64,000 nt of DNA, taken from assembly GCF_007995065.1 (NCBI RefSeq), contig NZ_VOQR01000001.1:1801001-1865000 (forward strand), read 5' to 3'. Below the pieces are notes generated by a model that worked only from the letters and a program-made list of their open reading frames with translations, made no database searches and was not told where the DNA came from. Positions 29,967-38,869 of this stretch are shown piece by piece (the first letter of the stretch is position 1; every line of letters starts with the position of its first letter). Both the position numbers and the translations under genes were made by a program. This DNA comes from Sphingomonas ginsenosidivorax. Lineage in GTDB: Bacteria; Pseudomonadota; Alphaproteobacteria; Sphingomonadales; Sphingomonadaceae.

Positions 29967-30172
29967 TCGCTCTGCTGCGCGCTCGCAACTAGGCCGCTTG
30001 AGGGGCGTCCGTATGGTGCGGCGTAACTCATAGGTCGGGCGGATTTGGCGCGCTCAACGAGCGGAACGTACGGGTTGCTGTGCATCGGTAATATCTATAA
30101 CGCACGTAGCGCATTGTCGAGTGGCAAAGACTACAGAGGTGATGCGTTCTTGGAATTTTTAGGGAACAGCCC

Positions 30173-30721
30173 GTGACGATCGAGACCGAAAACGACCGCC
30201 CCCTCGCCCACACCGAGGCCACCAAAATGTTGGCGGAAGCGATAGCTGCGAAGCAGGCGCTGGGGGTCTCCCAGAGAGATCTCGCGATTGCGCTAGGCTA
30301 CAGGTCAGGTGTCATCGTGAGTCACATGGCCAACGGCCGCGCGCCGATACCGATCGATCGGTCGAAGGACATCAGCGACCTTCTGGACCTCGATAGAAAC
30401 GCGTTTCTGCTGGCGGTTCTCGAACAGAGGCTGCCTATGCTCGACTTCCGATCGCTGATCGGAAACCACTCGTTGATCGATGAAAAGGACGAGCGGCTGA
30501 TGAAACAGTTCGAAGTCATCGCCGGACGGCCGCTGTCGACGCTTCCGGCTGATCACCTCGACCTCATTCGAGAATGCCTTGCCGATCGGGAGCCACGCTC
30601 GCGCTGGCTAAGCCTCCATGAGCTACCGATCGTTGCTCTCATTCGCCGGCTTCGGCCGACGTTTCGAAGCCAAGGGCTGACGCAGGCCGATCAGGAGAAG
30701 GTGCAGGAGGCACTGCGATGA
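30173..30721 (+). CDS. HTH protein paired with an HUH-like protein
   Basis: A 182-residue protein starting at GTG 30173, with AGGGAA about 8 bases upstream. Residues 15-75 form an XRE-like HTH (TKMLAEAIAAKQALGVSQRD, LAIALGYRSGVIVSHMANGR, PIPIDRSKDISDLLDLD). The rest is helical with no known domain. The stop overlaps the next start (ATGA), so the two are co-translated. It probably regulates its operon or guides the partner to DNA. Confidence 0.75.
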   Translation: MTIETENDRPLAHTEATKMLAEAIAAKQALGVSQRDLAIALGYRSGVIVSHMANGRAPIPIDRSKDISDLLDLDRNAFLLAVLEQRLPMLDFRSLIGNHSLIDEKDERLMKQFEVIAGRPLSTLPADHLDLIRECLADREPRSRWLSLHELPIVALIRRLRPTFRSQGLTQADQEKVQEALR

Positions 30722-31308
30722 TGGACCCTTCAAGCCACCCGCCCGCCAAGCGCTTGAGGCAGCCGATTGTCTTCACGGATGGCCATCCCGACCCATTCTC
30801 GCGACAGGCAGTGCGCACGGGTATCTTGGAGCTCATCAAGCAGCACGGGGCGACCCATTCTCTGACGCTCAATATCAATCGCGAGATGAGTATTGAAAAC
30901 GCGAAACGGTCGTTCAGCAAGTTCTGCTACAACGTTGATCAAGACCGATTTCGAAGGAAGCGCGTTGATCGATTAATATCATCGTTTCGCTTTTCGGCGA
31001 TAGCGTTCATCGAGCACCCGGACACCAACATCCATCTGCATGCCGCAGTGAATTTGAGCCCGGCATGGCTCGGAGGACTTGTTGATGAACGCTACGTCCG
31101 CGGGTTGGAAGCACATTGGGATCGAATAACAAGGGGGTCGGGCTCGATGCAGCTAGACCGCGTTTTTAGCGAGGCTGGATGGGGCCGCTACATCACGAAG
31201 AGCATGCGGCAGGACGATAGTTTCCTCCTATCGACAGATTTCCATTCGGACGATTCTGTGGTAGAATCTTCCAAGTTGAGGATGGTTCTGGAGCATATTG
31301 CCCCCTAA
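30718..31308 (+). CDS. HUH endonuclease-like (Rep/relaxase-type) protein
   Basis: A 196-residue protein with the three ordered motifs of HUH nickases. Motif I-like: THSLTLNINREMS. Motif II: DTNIHLHAAVNLS, where HLH is an HUH triad. Motif III: GWGRYITKSMRQD with YxxK (Tyr as nucleophile, Lys). The spacing suits small Rep proteins of rolling-circle replicons. I do not recognise the exact family. It is coupled to the HTH gene. It could be a replication gene of the element or a defence nickase. Codon use and base mix look more AT-rich than the core. Confidence 0.6.
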   Translation: MMDPSSHPPAKRLRQPIVFTDGHPDPFSRQAVRTGILELIKQHGATHSLTLNINREMSIENAKRSFSKFCYNVDQDRFRRKRVDRLISSFRFSAIAFIEHPDTNIHLHAAVNLSPAWLGGLVDERYVRGLEAHWDRITRGSGSMQLDRVFSEAGWGRYITKSMRQDDSFLLSTDFHSDDSVVESSKLRMVLEHIAP

Positions 31309-31719
31309 CCCTCATTCGTGGGCTTCGTGCTCGCAATCATCACGTTGGGGACCGCTTGTTCGTCGGTGCGCCCAGCTCACGCCGACGCAGCGCTAGGCAA
31401 GGGCAAGACGTTTCCATCTCGGCAGCTTGTCGGCGTATCGCCGGCCGGCATTCCTGAGGTATTGCCAATCGCATTCAGCTTCAAACCACTCAAGAAAGCA
31501 TGGCAAGCCGGAGCGAAGCGGAGGTGCAGCCTCGTGCCGACGCAGTCGGCACATACCCAGCGGGATCGAGCAAGGCGCTGGGATCCACGCAAAAGCGGGA
31601 ATACTCTAAATCGCAAAATCGCCTATGGCTTGACGCCGTGAAACGGTGGCTGGCCATAGCACCTTGACGAAGTCGAGGTGCCTGCACGCCGCCTGTCGTT
31701 ACGAGCACACCCCTCGATG
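31309..31719. other. Non-coding stretch with a GTGCCGAC hairpin
   Basis: No convincing gene between the HUH-like gene and hipA. The hairpin GTGCCGAC-GCA-GTCGGCAC (31534-31552) is perfect. A short plus-strand frame (31318-31641) has a hydrophobic start but turns into low-quality sequence and is not called. Confidence 0.5.
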
Positions 31720-32955
31720 TTACGCGGCCGCATGGCGCACTCGGTCCGCGCGGAGCATCACCATCTTGGCCAGGGCTTCACCAACCGCGCTATCCGAAGG
31801 CATCGTGTCGGTCGCAGTCATGATGGATGTCGTGACACGCGCGATCCGTTGGCGAAGCAAGGGATAGGTTATCCCCGCGCTTTCCGCGAATGCCTTCCAC
31901 GTATCCTTGGTAATCTCGTCGATCGTACCCGCGCTTCCGAGCCTCATGGCCATGCGTGACGCCAAGGCAGGCCACTGGATCGTCGAGAGCAGATCGTAAA
32001 ATGGTGCCAGCCGTGGTCCCCGATCGTCGAGCACGAACGAGAAGTTCTTGCCGTGCGCGTCTGCGTTGCCGATCGTAAGGTTGAAGATCGCCACGTCGAC
32101 CAGGTTTAACACCGCCGGTGCCGGCACCCTCACATAGCGCCTCGTAAGCGCGAAGAGGTCGCGGAACGCCGGGCCGCCTTCTGCTGCATATTTGCGCTCC
32201 GGTGGCACGCCAAGCGCCTGGCAGGCGTCTTCCTGATGGAGACGCGAAGTGACGCCGCCTGCGGTGGTAACACGATCATAGCGTTCGACGAGCAGATACG
32301 GATGACCTTCCGCCTGGCGCGCTTCGGCGCGTGCAGTCGGCAGACCAATGCGCGCGGCGAGCGTCATGCACCATGCTTCGTTCTCAACCGAACCGGCAAA
32401 GCGCTCGATCTCCGGCTTGATGATGTGGGTCGTCGGCTGCCCCGGCGCGGGGAGTGCCGGGCTACCGTCGACCAGCACCACGGGAATCTTGGCCTGGGCG
32501 CCAGCGAGACTCAGGCGCAGACCATCCTCACCGGCGAGTAAAGGTCGACTAGGTAGCCTGTCGAGAATGTCGGCCAGCGCCGCGTCGCTTAGAACACGCG
32601 GCGACCCAGTCGTTGCGCGCTCCGGTGGATCCTGCCCTGGCGGTAACAGCATGATCGCGCCCGCCACATCGCCGCCAAGACGGTCGAGCAAGGCAAAGTC
32701 ATTGGCAACCGACACACCGAGTGCCGCTGCGGCGCCTTGCCGCTGCTCGGCCTCGGGCAGCAATCCCCCGAAGAACGGACGGCAGGCCGCGCGATTGAAC
32801 GGCTCATCCCGTAACGGCAGGGAGCGCGACAACGCCTTGTTCCCGCCGCTTACCCACGCAGGGTCATACCCGAAGCTGAGTTCGCCGCTACGGTCCTGCG
32901 TCAGCAGGCCCACGGCATCCTGGTCCCACCACACGACAAGCGCGCGGTCGGTCAA
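31720..32955 (-). CDS. hipA: HipA-family serine/threonine kinase toxin
   Basis: A 411-residue HipA-like kinase. N-terminal subdomain with SLPLRDEPFNRAACRPFFGG LLPE-like wording, then DGLRLSLAGAQAKIPVVLVD (nucleotide/P-loop region), HIIKPEIERFAGSVENE, and catalytic blocks FNLTIGNADAHGKNFSFVLD and APFYDLLST. HipA kinases of this kind phosphorylate a translation factor, for example a glutamyl-tRNA synthetase, and cause growth arrest until neutralised by HipB. The gene overlaps hipB by 4 bases. Confidence 0.92.
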   Translation of the reverse strand: MTDRALVVWWDQDAVGLLTQDRSGELSFGYDPAWVSGGNKALSRSLPLRDEPFNRAACRPFFGGLLPEAEQRQGAAAALGVSVANDFALLDRLGGDVAGAIMLLPPGQDPPERATTGSPRVLSDAALADILDRLPSRPLLAGEDGLRLSLAGAQAKIPVVLVDGSPALPAPGQPTTHIIKPEIERFAGSVENEAWCMTLAARIGLPTARAEARQAEGHPYLLVERYDRVTTAGGVTSRLHQEDACQALGVPPERKYAAEGGPAFRDLFALTRRYVRVPAPAVLNLVDVAIFNLTIGNADAHGKNFSFVLDDRGPRLAPFYDLLSTIQWPALASRMAMRLGSAGTIDEITKDTWKAFAESAGITYPLLRQRIARVTTSIMTATDTMPSDSAVGEALAKMVMLRADRVRHAAA

Positions 32956-33176
32956 CGCTCCAGACCATCAAGGCTCAGCATCAACCCCAGCGCGGCAAGT
33001 ACCGCTATGGCCTTGCCAAGCTGGATCGTCGGCTTGCCAGCTTCGAGTTCGATAACGAACCGCGTGCCCACCCCCGCCACGCCGGCGAGTTCCTCTTGGC
33101 GCAAGCCTTGCGCCTTGCGGGCGGCGCGGACTGCCGCACCGAGCTCATACGTGGTGGCAAAGCTTTTAAATATCAT
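32952..33176 (-). CDS. hipB: HipB-type antitoxin, XRE HTH
   Basis: A 74-residue HTH protein (TYELGAAVRAARKAQGLRQE, ELAGVAGVGTRFVIELEAGK, PTIQLGKAIAVLAALG). It pairs with the HipA-like kinase downstream, the stop overlapping the hipA start. It should bind an operator upstream of itself and HipA. The start at ATG 33176 (MIFKSFATTYELG) was chosen; a longer frame from 33218 is possible. Confidence 0.88.
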   Translation of the reverse strand: MIFKSFATTYELGAAVRAARKAQGLRQEELAGVAGVGTRFVIELEAGKPTIQLGKAIAVLAALGLMLSLDGLER

Positions 33177-33354
33177 CCTGATCGGGAAGATAACGGATAC
33201 AGCCAACGAAGCAAGCACTATTCTTCCCGATCAGGAACATACGCGCTCGGACTCCAACTCGACGGCCAAAAGATCCCGATCGGTAACATCATCGGCGATG
33301 ATCCCCGCCGATCACGTCGCAATGACGACTGCCCACGCACAGCAGCCCGACCAT

Positions 33355-33684
33355 TCATCCAACCGGAAGATGGCGATCAAGACGAGCATGCAGCAGCATT
33401 ACAAGCGCCGGGTCCATGAACGCGTAGTCGTCCGGTATGTCGAGGCAGATCATGCGCTTGCCGTTGAGCGACGATCGAAACCGTTTCTGAACCTTCGTCC
33501 GGTGGATCTTCTCCATCACAACGATGACATCGGCCCACTCGACGAGCTCCGCATTCAGCGGGTTGTCCGCATCGTTGTTCGTGCCGGCGGAATCGACCTC
33601 GAGATCGGGGCGCGACGCAAAGACCTGTTCGGCGGTCGGGCTACGAAGGCGGTTCTGGCTGCACACGAACAGGATCTTCTTCAC
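33355..33684 (-). CDS. Small low-molecular-weight protein tyrosine phosphatase
   Basis: A 109-residue protein from GTG 33684. The P-loop is at the N-terminus: KKILFVCSQNRLRSPTAEQV has the CX5R signature. VDSAGTNNDADNPLN follows, and the general-acid Asp is near YAFMDPALV. It is shorter than classical LMW-PTPs (about 150), as is common in a clade of bacterial and phage versions. It stands alone between HipBA and a secreted protein. Confidence 0.85.
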   Translation of the reverse strand: MKKILFVCSQNRLRSPTAEQVFASRPDLEVDSAGTNNDADNPLNAELVEWADVIVVMEKIHRTKVQKRFRSSLNGKRMICLDIPDDYAFMDPALVMLLHARLDRHLPVG

Positions 33685-33827
33685 ACTACCGCACCTCAAG
33701 GCTGACTTATTTAGATCGAGGCGCCGTATCGCTCGGCATCGACGTCGTCGAAGACGACATAGCGCGTCTCCGTACGCGCTTGCCGCCAAAGTGAAGCTGA
33801 CACATGATGCGTAAAAGGGGAACGCGC

Positions 33828-34862
33828 GTGAACAAGTGGGTGCTGGTGTTGGCGCTGGTCATCGCAACGCCGGTCAAGGCGCGGGACTTGGGTGTGCCGG
33901 CCGACAAGGGCTGGAAGCATGCCGAAACCGGCCTGATCCTGATGCCGCAGCTGGCTGGCCTCTCGCGGATTGCGCTTACCGACGCAACGCAGACCGAGCG
34001 TGACGTGGCCGCCCAATACGACATGCCGGACAAGAGCATGTTCGCAACGATCTATCTCTTTCACCCAGCTATCACCGATGTCGCGCTGTGGTTCGACCGC
34101 TCGCGCACCGCGATCGAAACGCGCGACCTGTTTCGCAATGCCGCTCCGGCGAGTGCCGATCCAATTTCCTTCGCCGTGGGAAACAGCGGATCAGCCGCTT
34201 CGCTGCGCCAGGTCTATGCCACGCCCGGCGGCGGCCAATATCGCAGCACCGCTCTCGCGGTCGTGCCCGTTGGTGAGTGGATCGTCAGCGTCCGCATGAG
34301 CGCGAAGACGCTGACCGCGGACCAGCTAGACGCCAGCCTGCAACAGGTGATCCAGGCCATTCGCTGGCCAAAACCAACCGCCACGCTGGCGACCGCTACC
34401 GCGCGGCCGATCATGGGGTGCGATACCCCTTTGACATTCCCCAAGGCCAGACAGGCAAAGCCCAACGGCGCCGACATGCTGATGGCACTGATGGCCAGCA
34501 GCATCGCGGCCAAGGCGAAGTCGAGTGACATTCCAGCATCCGCGCCGCCGACGACATGGTGCAGGGAGGACGACGGGCGCACCGAATATGGCGTGTACCG
34601 ATCGATCGCTTCGACCAACGGCTATGTAATGGCGCTTTACGATGCCGGTGGCGTAGTTAGCGTGTACCCATCGCTGATGGGGCAGGTCGACAACAGCGGG
34701 ACGTACGCGGTGTCGCTGACCGATGTCGAGGGCACGGTATCCTCCTTCCCCTCGTTCACGGCGATGCCCTCGCCCCAACAGGTCTGGGACCTTGTGAAGA
34801 GCGGTAAGCGCACCGGCACGATGCGGGGCAACCAGATGACGATCGACCCGAAGGCCCTGTAG
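33828..34862 (+). CDS. Secreted protein of unknown function
   Basis: A 344-residue protein. GTG 33828 with GGGG 8 bases upstream gives the signal peptide MNKWVLVLALVIATPVKA. Upstream ATGs at 33804 and 33807 would add eight charged residues. The mature part begins RDLGVPADKGWKHAETGLIL and contains YRSTALAVVPVGEWIVSVRM, and the end TGTMRGNQMTIDPKAL. I see no catalytic motif. It looks periplasmic. The family is not recognised. Confidence 0.75.
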   Translation: MNKWVLVLALVIATPVKARDLGVPADKGWKHAETGLILMPQLAGLSRIALTDATQTERDVAAQYDMPDKSMFATIYLFHPAITDVALWFDRSRTAIETRDLFRNAAPASADPISFAVGNSGSAASLRQVYATPGGGQYRSTALAVVPVGEWIVSVRMSAKTLTADQLDASLQQVIQAIRWPKPTATLATATARPIMGCDTPLTFPKARQAKPNGADMLMALMASSIAAKAKSSDIPASAPPTTWCREDDGRTEYGVYRSIASTNGYVMALYDAGGVVSVYPSLMGQVDNSGTYAVSLTDVEGTVSSFPSFTAMPSPQQVWDLVKSGKRTGTMRGNQMTIDPKAL

Positions 34863-35118
34863 CGACGCACGCTTCGCAAAGCAGAGCGAGACCGGGTTCG
34901 ACCTCGGCGCTCCCCAAGGCTCCTGCGAGACATGCGCTGCACCGTTAGGATGGGTGGTCTCCCGCTCGCCGGCGGTGGCTTCGTTTCGGGCCGGACGCTC
35001 CTCTCGTCAGGTTGCGTATAGTTTACAGATTGTTGCGCATTTTGCGGTGTTGAAGCCACCCGCAACCCATCATGCAGTATGCGATCACCGATCATCGACA
35101 ACGACAGACGGTGACATA

Positions 35119-35418
35119 ATGATCGACCATATACTCCCACCCACCGCAGCGCTTAGGATCTATCAGGTCAGCTACGAAGCCTGGGCTCCACCAACGATAG
35201 TGGCAGCTATGGCACCCGACCGAGCCGCAGCCATCGCCGCCTACGGCCTCCCCGTGGGATCAGGGTCCCCGAAGACGGTTGTCATCGACGTCACGGATGA
35301 GTTCATCGCACTGTCCTCGCTCGCAGCCGCGCATGCTCGAAACTTGATCACAGGAAGGGTCGAAGGCGTTGTCGCTTACGATGCTGAAGACGGTTGGGCG
35401 TACGATGTTTTCATTTAG
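35119..35418 (+). CDS. Small protein of 99 residues, unknown
   Basis: Starts MIDHILPPTAALRIYQVSYE and ends YDAEDGWAYDVFI. It has the look of a small single-domain cytosolic protein: strands around IYQVSYEAW and TVVIDVTDEF and a helix SSLAAAHARNLITG. No clear ribosome site. No family recognised. Confidence 0.6.
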   Translation: MIDHILPPTAALRIYQVSYEAWAPPTIVAAMAPDRAAAIAAYGLPVGSGSPKTVVIDVTDEFIALSSLAAAHARNLITGRVEGVVAYDAEDGWAYDVFI

Positions 35419-36367
35419 CCCCGCGCTCGATCCCGATCGCTGAAGGTCAGATACCGCGGCGGTGATGTGCCAGGTTCCAGTCATTCTCGTGCCCGGCGCA
35501 CTCTAAGCCACCCTCCGACAACCGATGGTCTGGTAGTGAAAGCCCGAAAGTGAGGCGCGGCGACTGGTTGCACCACGCAACTAATTTCGCTCGAAGCGCC
35601 CCACGCCGACGCCAGGCTCGGGTTTTGGACCAAAAAGCTCGGAGTTAGGCGCAAGCGCTCACTCCGCACGTATGCGTCGACCACCGCGGAGTATGCTCTG
35701 CCCGGTGAATATGTAAGTATTGCTCACCAAAATGAACAAAAAGTGACCTCGTCACCATACTACTACGTAGTAGTAAGTATACGTGCTTGCGGGAGCGAGC
35801 TTGAGCAAGCACGGAACCCATGGATCTCCTCGACGCGCGCGCGCCTAACGCGCATACGCGAGCACGCACGCGAGAACCGAACCCCTCCGGTGATCCGCGC
35901 GCAACGCGTTTCCGCGGAGAATTGCAGCATCCTGACGATGCACCTTCGATTCCTGAGGCAGTGCACCGGCTATGGCGGTCCAGGCTTAGATTGGTCGGAT
36001 AGAACCCCAATGCGAGCCAAGGCCGCCTCAAAACGGCGTGGGAGGGGCCTCAGAGCGCAAAGAGAGGCTCCGACATGGTAATGACACCCAAGGGCGCGAA
36101 AGTGCTCTCAGGCCCTTAAAACGAGGCTGCCGGCTTCGAGCCTGGCCGTGGGTGTCGCTGAGCCTCTCCCCGGCTTAACGCTGCGAGCGATGGCGTACGT
36201 CGCGTCCCTTGCCACGGGCGGCCGAGAACGCGTCTGAGAGGCAAAACCCCAGCTGCTCCGCTGCCAACAGGCTTATCCGCGCCGCTCGTCGCCTGCCGTA
36301 CAATATTCGGGTTTGGCGAGACACCAGCGGGCCCTTCGCTTTTGGGTGTTGTGCAGTCGCTCCACGG
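35419..36367. other. 0.95-kb non-coding stretch dense in palindromes
   Basis: No gene that I can support. The stretch holds three successive palindromes at 35743-35813 (listed), alternating CG tracts near 35828-35875, and further GC-rich inverted segments at about 36045-36175 (GGGAGGGGCCTCAG against CTGAGCCTCTCCCC). It could be an origin, a transfer site or a structured RNA. Confidence 0.55.
35743..35813. repeat. Cluster of three palindromes
   Basis: In order: GTGAC-CTC-GTCAC (35743-35755), the perfect 18-mer TACTACTACGTAGTAGTA (35758-35775), and the hairpin CGTGCTTGC / GCAAGCACG (35782-35790 with 35805-35813, 14-base loop). GTAAGTAT occurs twice nearby. Such a compact array is typical of replication or transfer origins and of protein-binding clusters. 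Confidence 0.7.
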
Positions 36368-36622
36368 TCAATGCGTGAGGATGACGAACTTTGTGAACAG
36401 CGCGCCCAAAGACACTAATGTGACGGCAGCGATAACACCCAGTCCGCCCACAGCCAACGGTGAGGCCAGCCACCCGTCAACCATCTCCAACTCCGCCAGG
36501 TGCCGTTCGAGCGACTTCTCAATGATCTGCTGATTGAGACGATTAATTCGCTTGGCACGTTCTTGCGCCTCGCTGTCTTCTGCCAACCGAGTGGTCAGCG
36601 TTGTTGGCTCGGATTGGGTCAT
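36368..36622 (-). CDS. Small coiled-coil membrane protein
   Basis: From ATG 36622 the product is 84 residues: a charged helical part (EDSEAQERAKRINRLNQQII, EKSLERHLAELEMVDGW) followed by one membrane segment (VGGLGVIAAVTLVSLGALFT). A longer start at 36685 would overlap the upstream gene by 16 bases. It ends a run of three genes in the same direction after the receiver-like and DUF262 genes. Its function is unknown. Confidence 0.6.
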   Translation of the reverse strand: MTQSEPTTLTTRLAEDSEAQERAKRINRLNQQIIEKSLERHLAELEMVDGWLASPLAVGGLGVIAAVTLVSLGALFTKFVILTH

Positions 36623-36669
36623 GGATCGCTTCTTCGGTTCGTGCTGCGTGTGGTTCGAGAGTTGGCCGC

Positions 36670-37062
36670 TCATGTGATCCGCCATGTCGCCAGAGGATGG
36701 CTTGTGACTGGCAGTTCGACCAGGCGAGCCGATGGCAGAATGCCGTGCCGCTGCGCACTCTCCAGCAGGCCGCGCATATTTGCACGACCAACTGGATTGG
36801 CACTGTGCAACACGACCATCCTAAGATGCTCGAACGCTGCCGGACGATCCATTGCATCCTCGATAAGCTGGCGCATGCAATGCTGCCCGCTCGGAAGCTC
36901 GGCACCACGCTTATCGCAGCCGAGGTCATGATCGAACGAAATGATCGTTGGCTCATAGTCCCTGAGCAATGCGCAGAATTGCGTGGCGTCACGCGCCACC
37001 AACCATTTGCCTAGCGGTGGCTCGCGTTCGTCGTCGAGGAATATTCTAACGCGATGTGGCAT
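36670..37062 (-). CDS. Cyclic-phosphate processing receiver-like protein
   Basis: A 130-residue receiver-fold protein. ATG 37062 has GGGAG about 10 bases upstream. It shows HRVRIFLDDEREPP with paired Asp residues, TIISFDHDLGCDKRGAELPS and a late LRMVVLHSANPVGRANM. This matches my memory of the cyclic-phosphate processing receiver domain (cREC), thought to act on cyclic phosphate ends of nucleic acid rather than in signalling. It is 25 bases downstream of the DUF262 gene and probably in its operon. Confidence 0.75.
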   Translation of the reverse strand: MPHRVRIFLDDEREPPLGKWLVARDATQFCALLRDYEPTIISFDHDLGCDKRGAELPSGQHCMRQLIEDAMDRPAAFEHLRMVVLHSANPVGRANMRGLLESAQRHGILPSARLVELPVTSHPLATWRIT

Positions 37063-37087
37063 CGTAGTGTACTCCCACTCGGTTAAA

Positions 37088-38869
37088 TTATCCTGCAAAG
37101 GATACGGGTTTGTCTTCGATAAGTAGGATCCTCTTGATCGTCTTCCGCATCAGATCCTCGCGAGCATCTAGGAATTCGAGGAATGCCTCGGGCTGCCACA
37201 GCGCGGTATTCTCTGGAATGAGATGTTGCTCAAGATACCCGGCGCCGCGGGTGGCGAGCCACGGGGCGAGTTCGCCGTCGGACTTGTTGAGGTTTTCGCG
37301 GTCGATCAACAGCTGGAGGTTGCCCAAGCGATTGACGGAGGCACGGATCCGTTCAATCAGGGGTCCCGGAACGCCACGGTCGCGCAGCGATCGTTCGCTC
37401 AGCAAAGCCGTCGGCACGATATGGTCGACGTGATAGCGTGCCCGAAGCTGGCGGCCATCGTACAGTAGGCTCAGTGCCAAGCTGGCATGACGGTGTCCGT
37501 ATTGCGTCGCCAGAAGCTTCTTAACGCCTTCGTCGTCGAAAGCGATGTAACGGTTTCTGCGGGACAGGAGATCTCGGGCCAGCTGCTCGAGCGGAAAGTC
37601 GCGATCGTGCCGGAAGCTCTCTCGGATCGTATCACGGCAAGTCGCGATCGTTTGATCCGAGTTGCCACCGAACACGCCGTTGAGGAGGCAGGAGAACAGC
37701 CAGCGACGGATCCGCTCTCGATTATTAACGTCGAAGGTCGAGGTTCCATCGAGCGGGTGACCGCCCAACCGGAAGAGATAATAGGCGATAGGGATGATCG
37801 CGTTCATACTCGACAGGAGGCCGTCATCGAGACCAAAACGGGCTGCGAGTGATACGGCGCCTTCAAGGGACGACCGAATCATCTGCCAGTTCTCGCGCAT
37901 CACGGCCATGTTGTGCTCGTTGAAGTTAGCGATGCTGTACACTGTAGGCAGCTCGGACAGCACCAAACAGGCGCGCATCACGAGATCCTTGTCGAAGGAA
38001 AACTGGCTCCCCAAGCCCTTGTTAAGACGGTTGACGAGTCCGAGAATTTCGTCGCGGACATACGCGTCACCCCAAGTCGTGGTGACGACCGACATCAGCA
38101 GATCTGCCTTCGAAAGCTTCGTGCCGCCGTCGTTGGCGCGGATGAAGATAGCTAGGACGCGCTCGATGTCCTGACTGCGTTCGGTGTAAAACGAGATCGG
38201 ACGATCGAGCCAGATGCGCTCGTGCAAGCGTCGCAGGTTGAGTTCGGCGGTGTCGAGCTGCGGCCGCGTGACCCGGTCTCCCACCGCCCGGAACCGCTCA
38301 TCCATATAGGCGACCAAGCGATCTTCGTGCTCGAGGTCGAGTATGTCGCCGACCTTGATCCACAGGTGGCGATGATCGTTCCGTGGAGCGACATCCGAGA
38401 ACTTCAAGCCATAGCGGTTGGCCGTTACCTCGTCCTCATCGTCGAAGATGTCCGGGTCCTGAAACAGGTCAAGGTAGAGGTGATGCGCGCGGTAGCTTGC
38501 GACCTTTTCGCGGCGACCGTAGCGGGCGCGCAGCGTGAAGCTCCCATTGAGGCCGATCAGCAGCGAAGTGAGCCGCTGCTGCCCATCGAGTACGAACACG
38601 ACGTCGCGACCATCGGGCTCGACTTTGTCGTTCCACGGCTCGCCCTGCCGATGCTGCTCGTTGAACTTGTAGATGCTCCAGTTGCGACGGTTCTCGCGCT
38701 CGACCGCCCAGAACAGGAAGCTGCTGATGGGATAACCGTGCATGAGGCTGTCGAAGAGGCTGACGATGGCCTCCTGCTTCCAGACATACGGGCGCTGGAT
38801 TGCGGGCAGGAACAGCGACTGATTCACGCGCTTTAGGGCATCGGCGATGGTGATGGACTGATACGACAT
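37088..38869 (-). CDS. DUF262-HNH protein (GmrSD-like)
   Basis: A 593-residue protein. The N-terminal DUF262 domain (ParB/Srx-like NTPase) shows LFLPAIQRPYVWKQEAIVSL, the signature DVVFVLDGQQRLTSLLIGL and NDGGTKLSKADLLMSVV. The C-terminal region has an HNH-type nuclease pattern: ARYHVDHIVPTALL, then VNRLGNLQLLIDRENLNKSD. This layout is that of GmrSD-like type IV restriction and related phage-defence nucleases, which act on modified DNA. The start ATG 38869 (MSYQSITIADALKRV) was chosen. Confidence 0.88.
   Translation of the reverse strand: MSYQSITIADALKRVNQSLFLPAIQRPYVWKQEAIVSLFDSLMHGYPISSFLFWAVERENRRNWSIYKFNEQHRQGEPWNDKVEPDGRDVVFVLDGQQRLTSLLIGLNGSFTLRARYGRREKVASYRAHHLYLDLFQDPDIFDDEDEVTANRYGLKFSDVAPRNDHRHLWIKVGDILDLEHEDRLVAYMDERFRAVGDRVTRPQLDTAELNLRRLHERIWLDRPISFYTERSQDIERVLAIFIRANDGGTKLSKADLLMSVVTTTWGDAYVRDEILGLVNRLNKGLGSQFSFDKDLVMRACLVLSELPTVYSIANFNEHNMAVMRENWQMIRSSLEGAVSLAARFGLDDGLLSSMNAIIPIAYYLFRLGGHPLDGTSTFDVNNRERIRRWLFSCLLNGVFGGNSDQTIATCRDTIRESFRHDRDFPLEQLARDLLSRRNRYIAFDDEGVKKLLATQYGHRHASLALSLLYDGRQLRARYHVDHIVPTALLSERSLRDRGVPGPLIERIRASVNRLGNLQLLIDRENLNKSDGELAPWLATRGAGYLEQHLIPENTALWQPEAFLEFLDAREDLMRKTIKRILLIEDKPVSFAG

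Noticed and set aside
31534..31552. GTGCCGAC hairpin considered as an integron attC site
   Set aside because: There are no flanking core sites, no integron integrase and no cassette array.
31318..31641. 107-codon frame with a hydrophobic start
   Set aside because: After the first 25 residues it has no protein character; no ribosome site; a lipobox-like 'TAC' is not enough.
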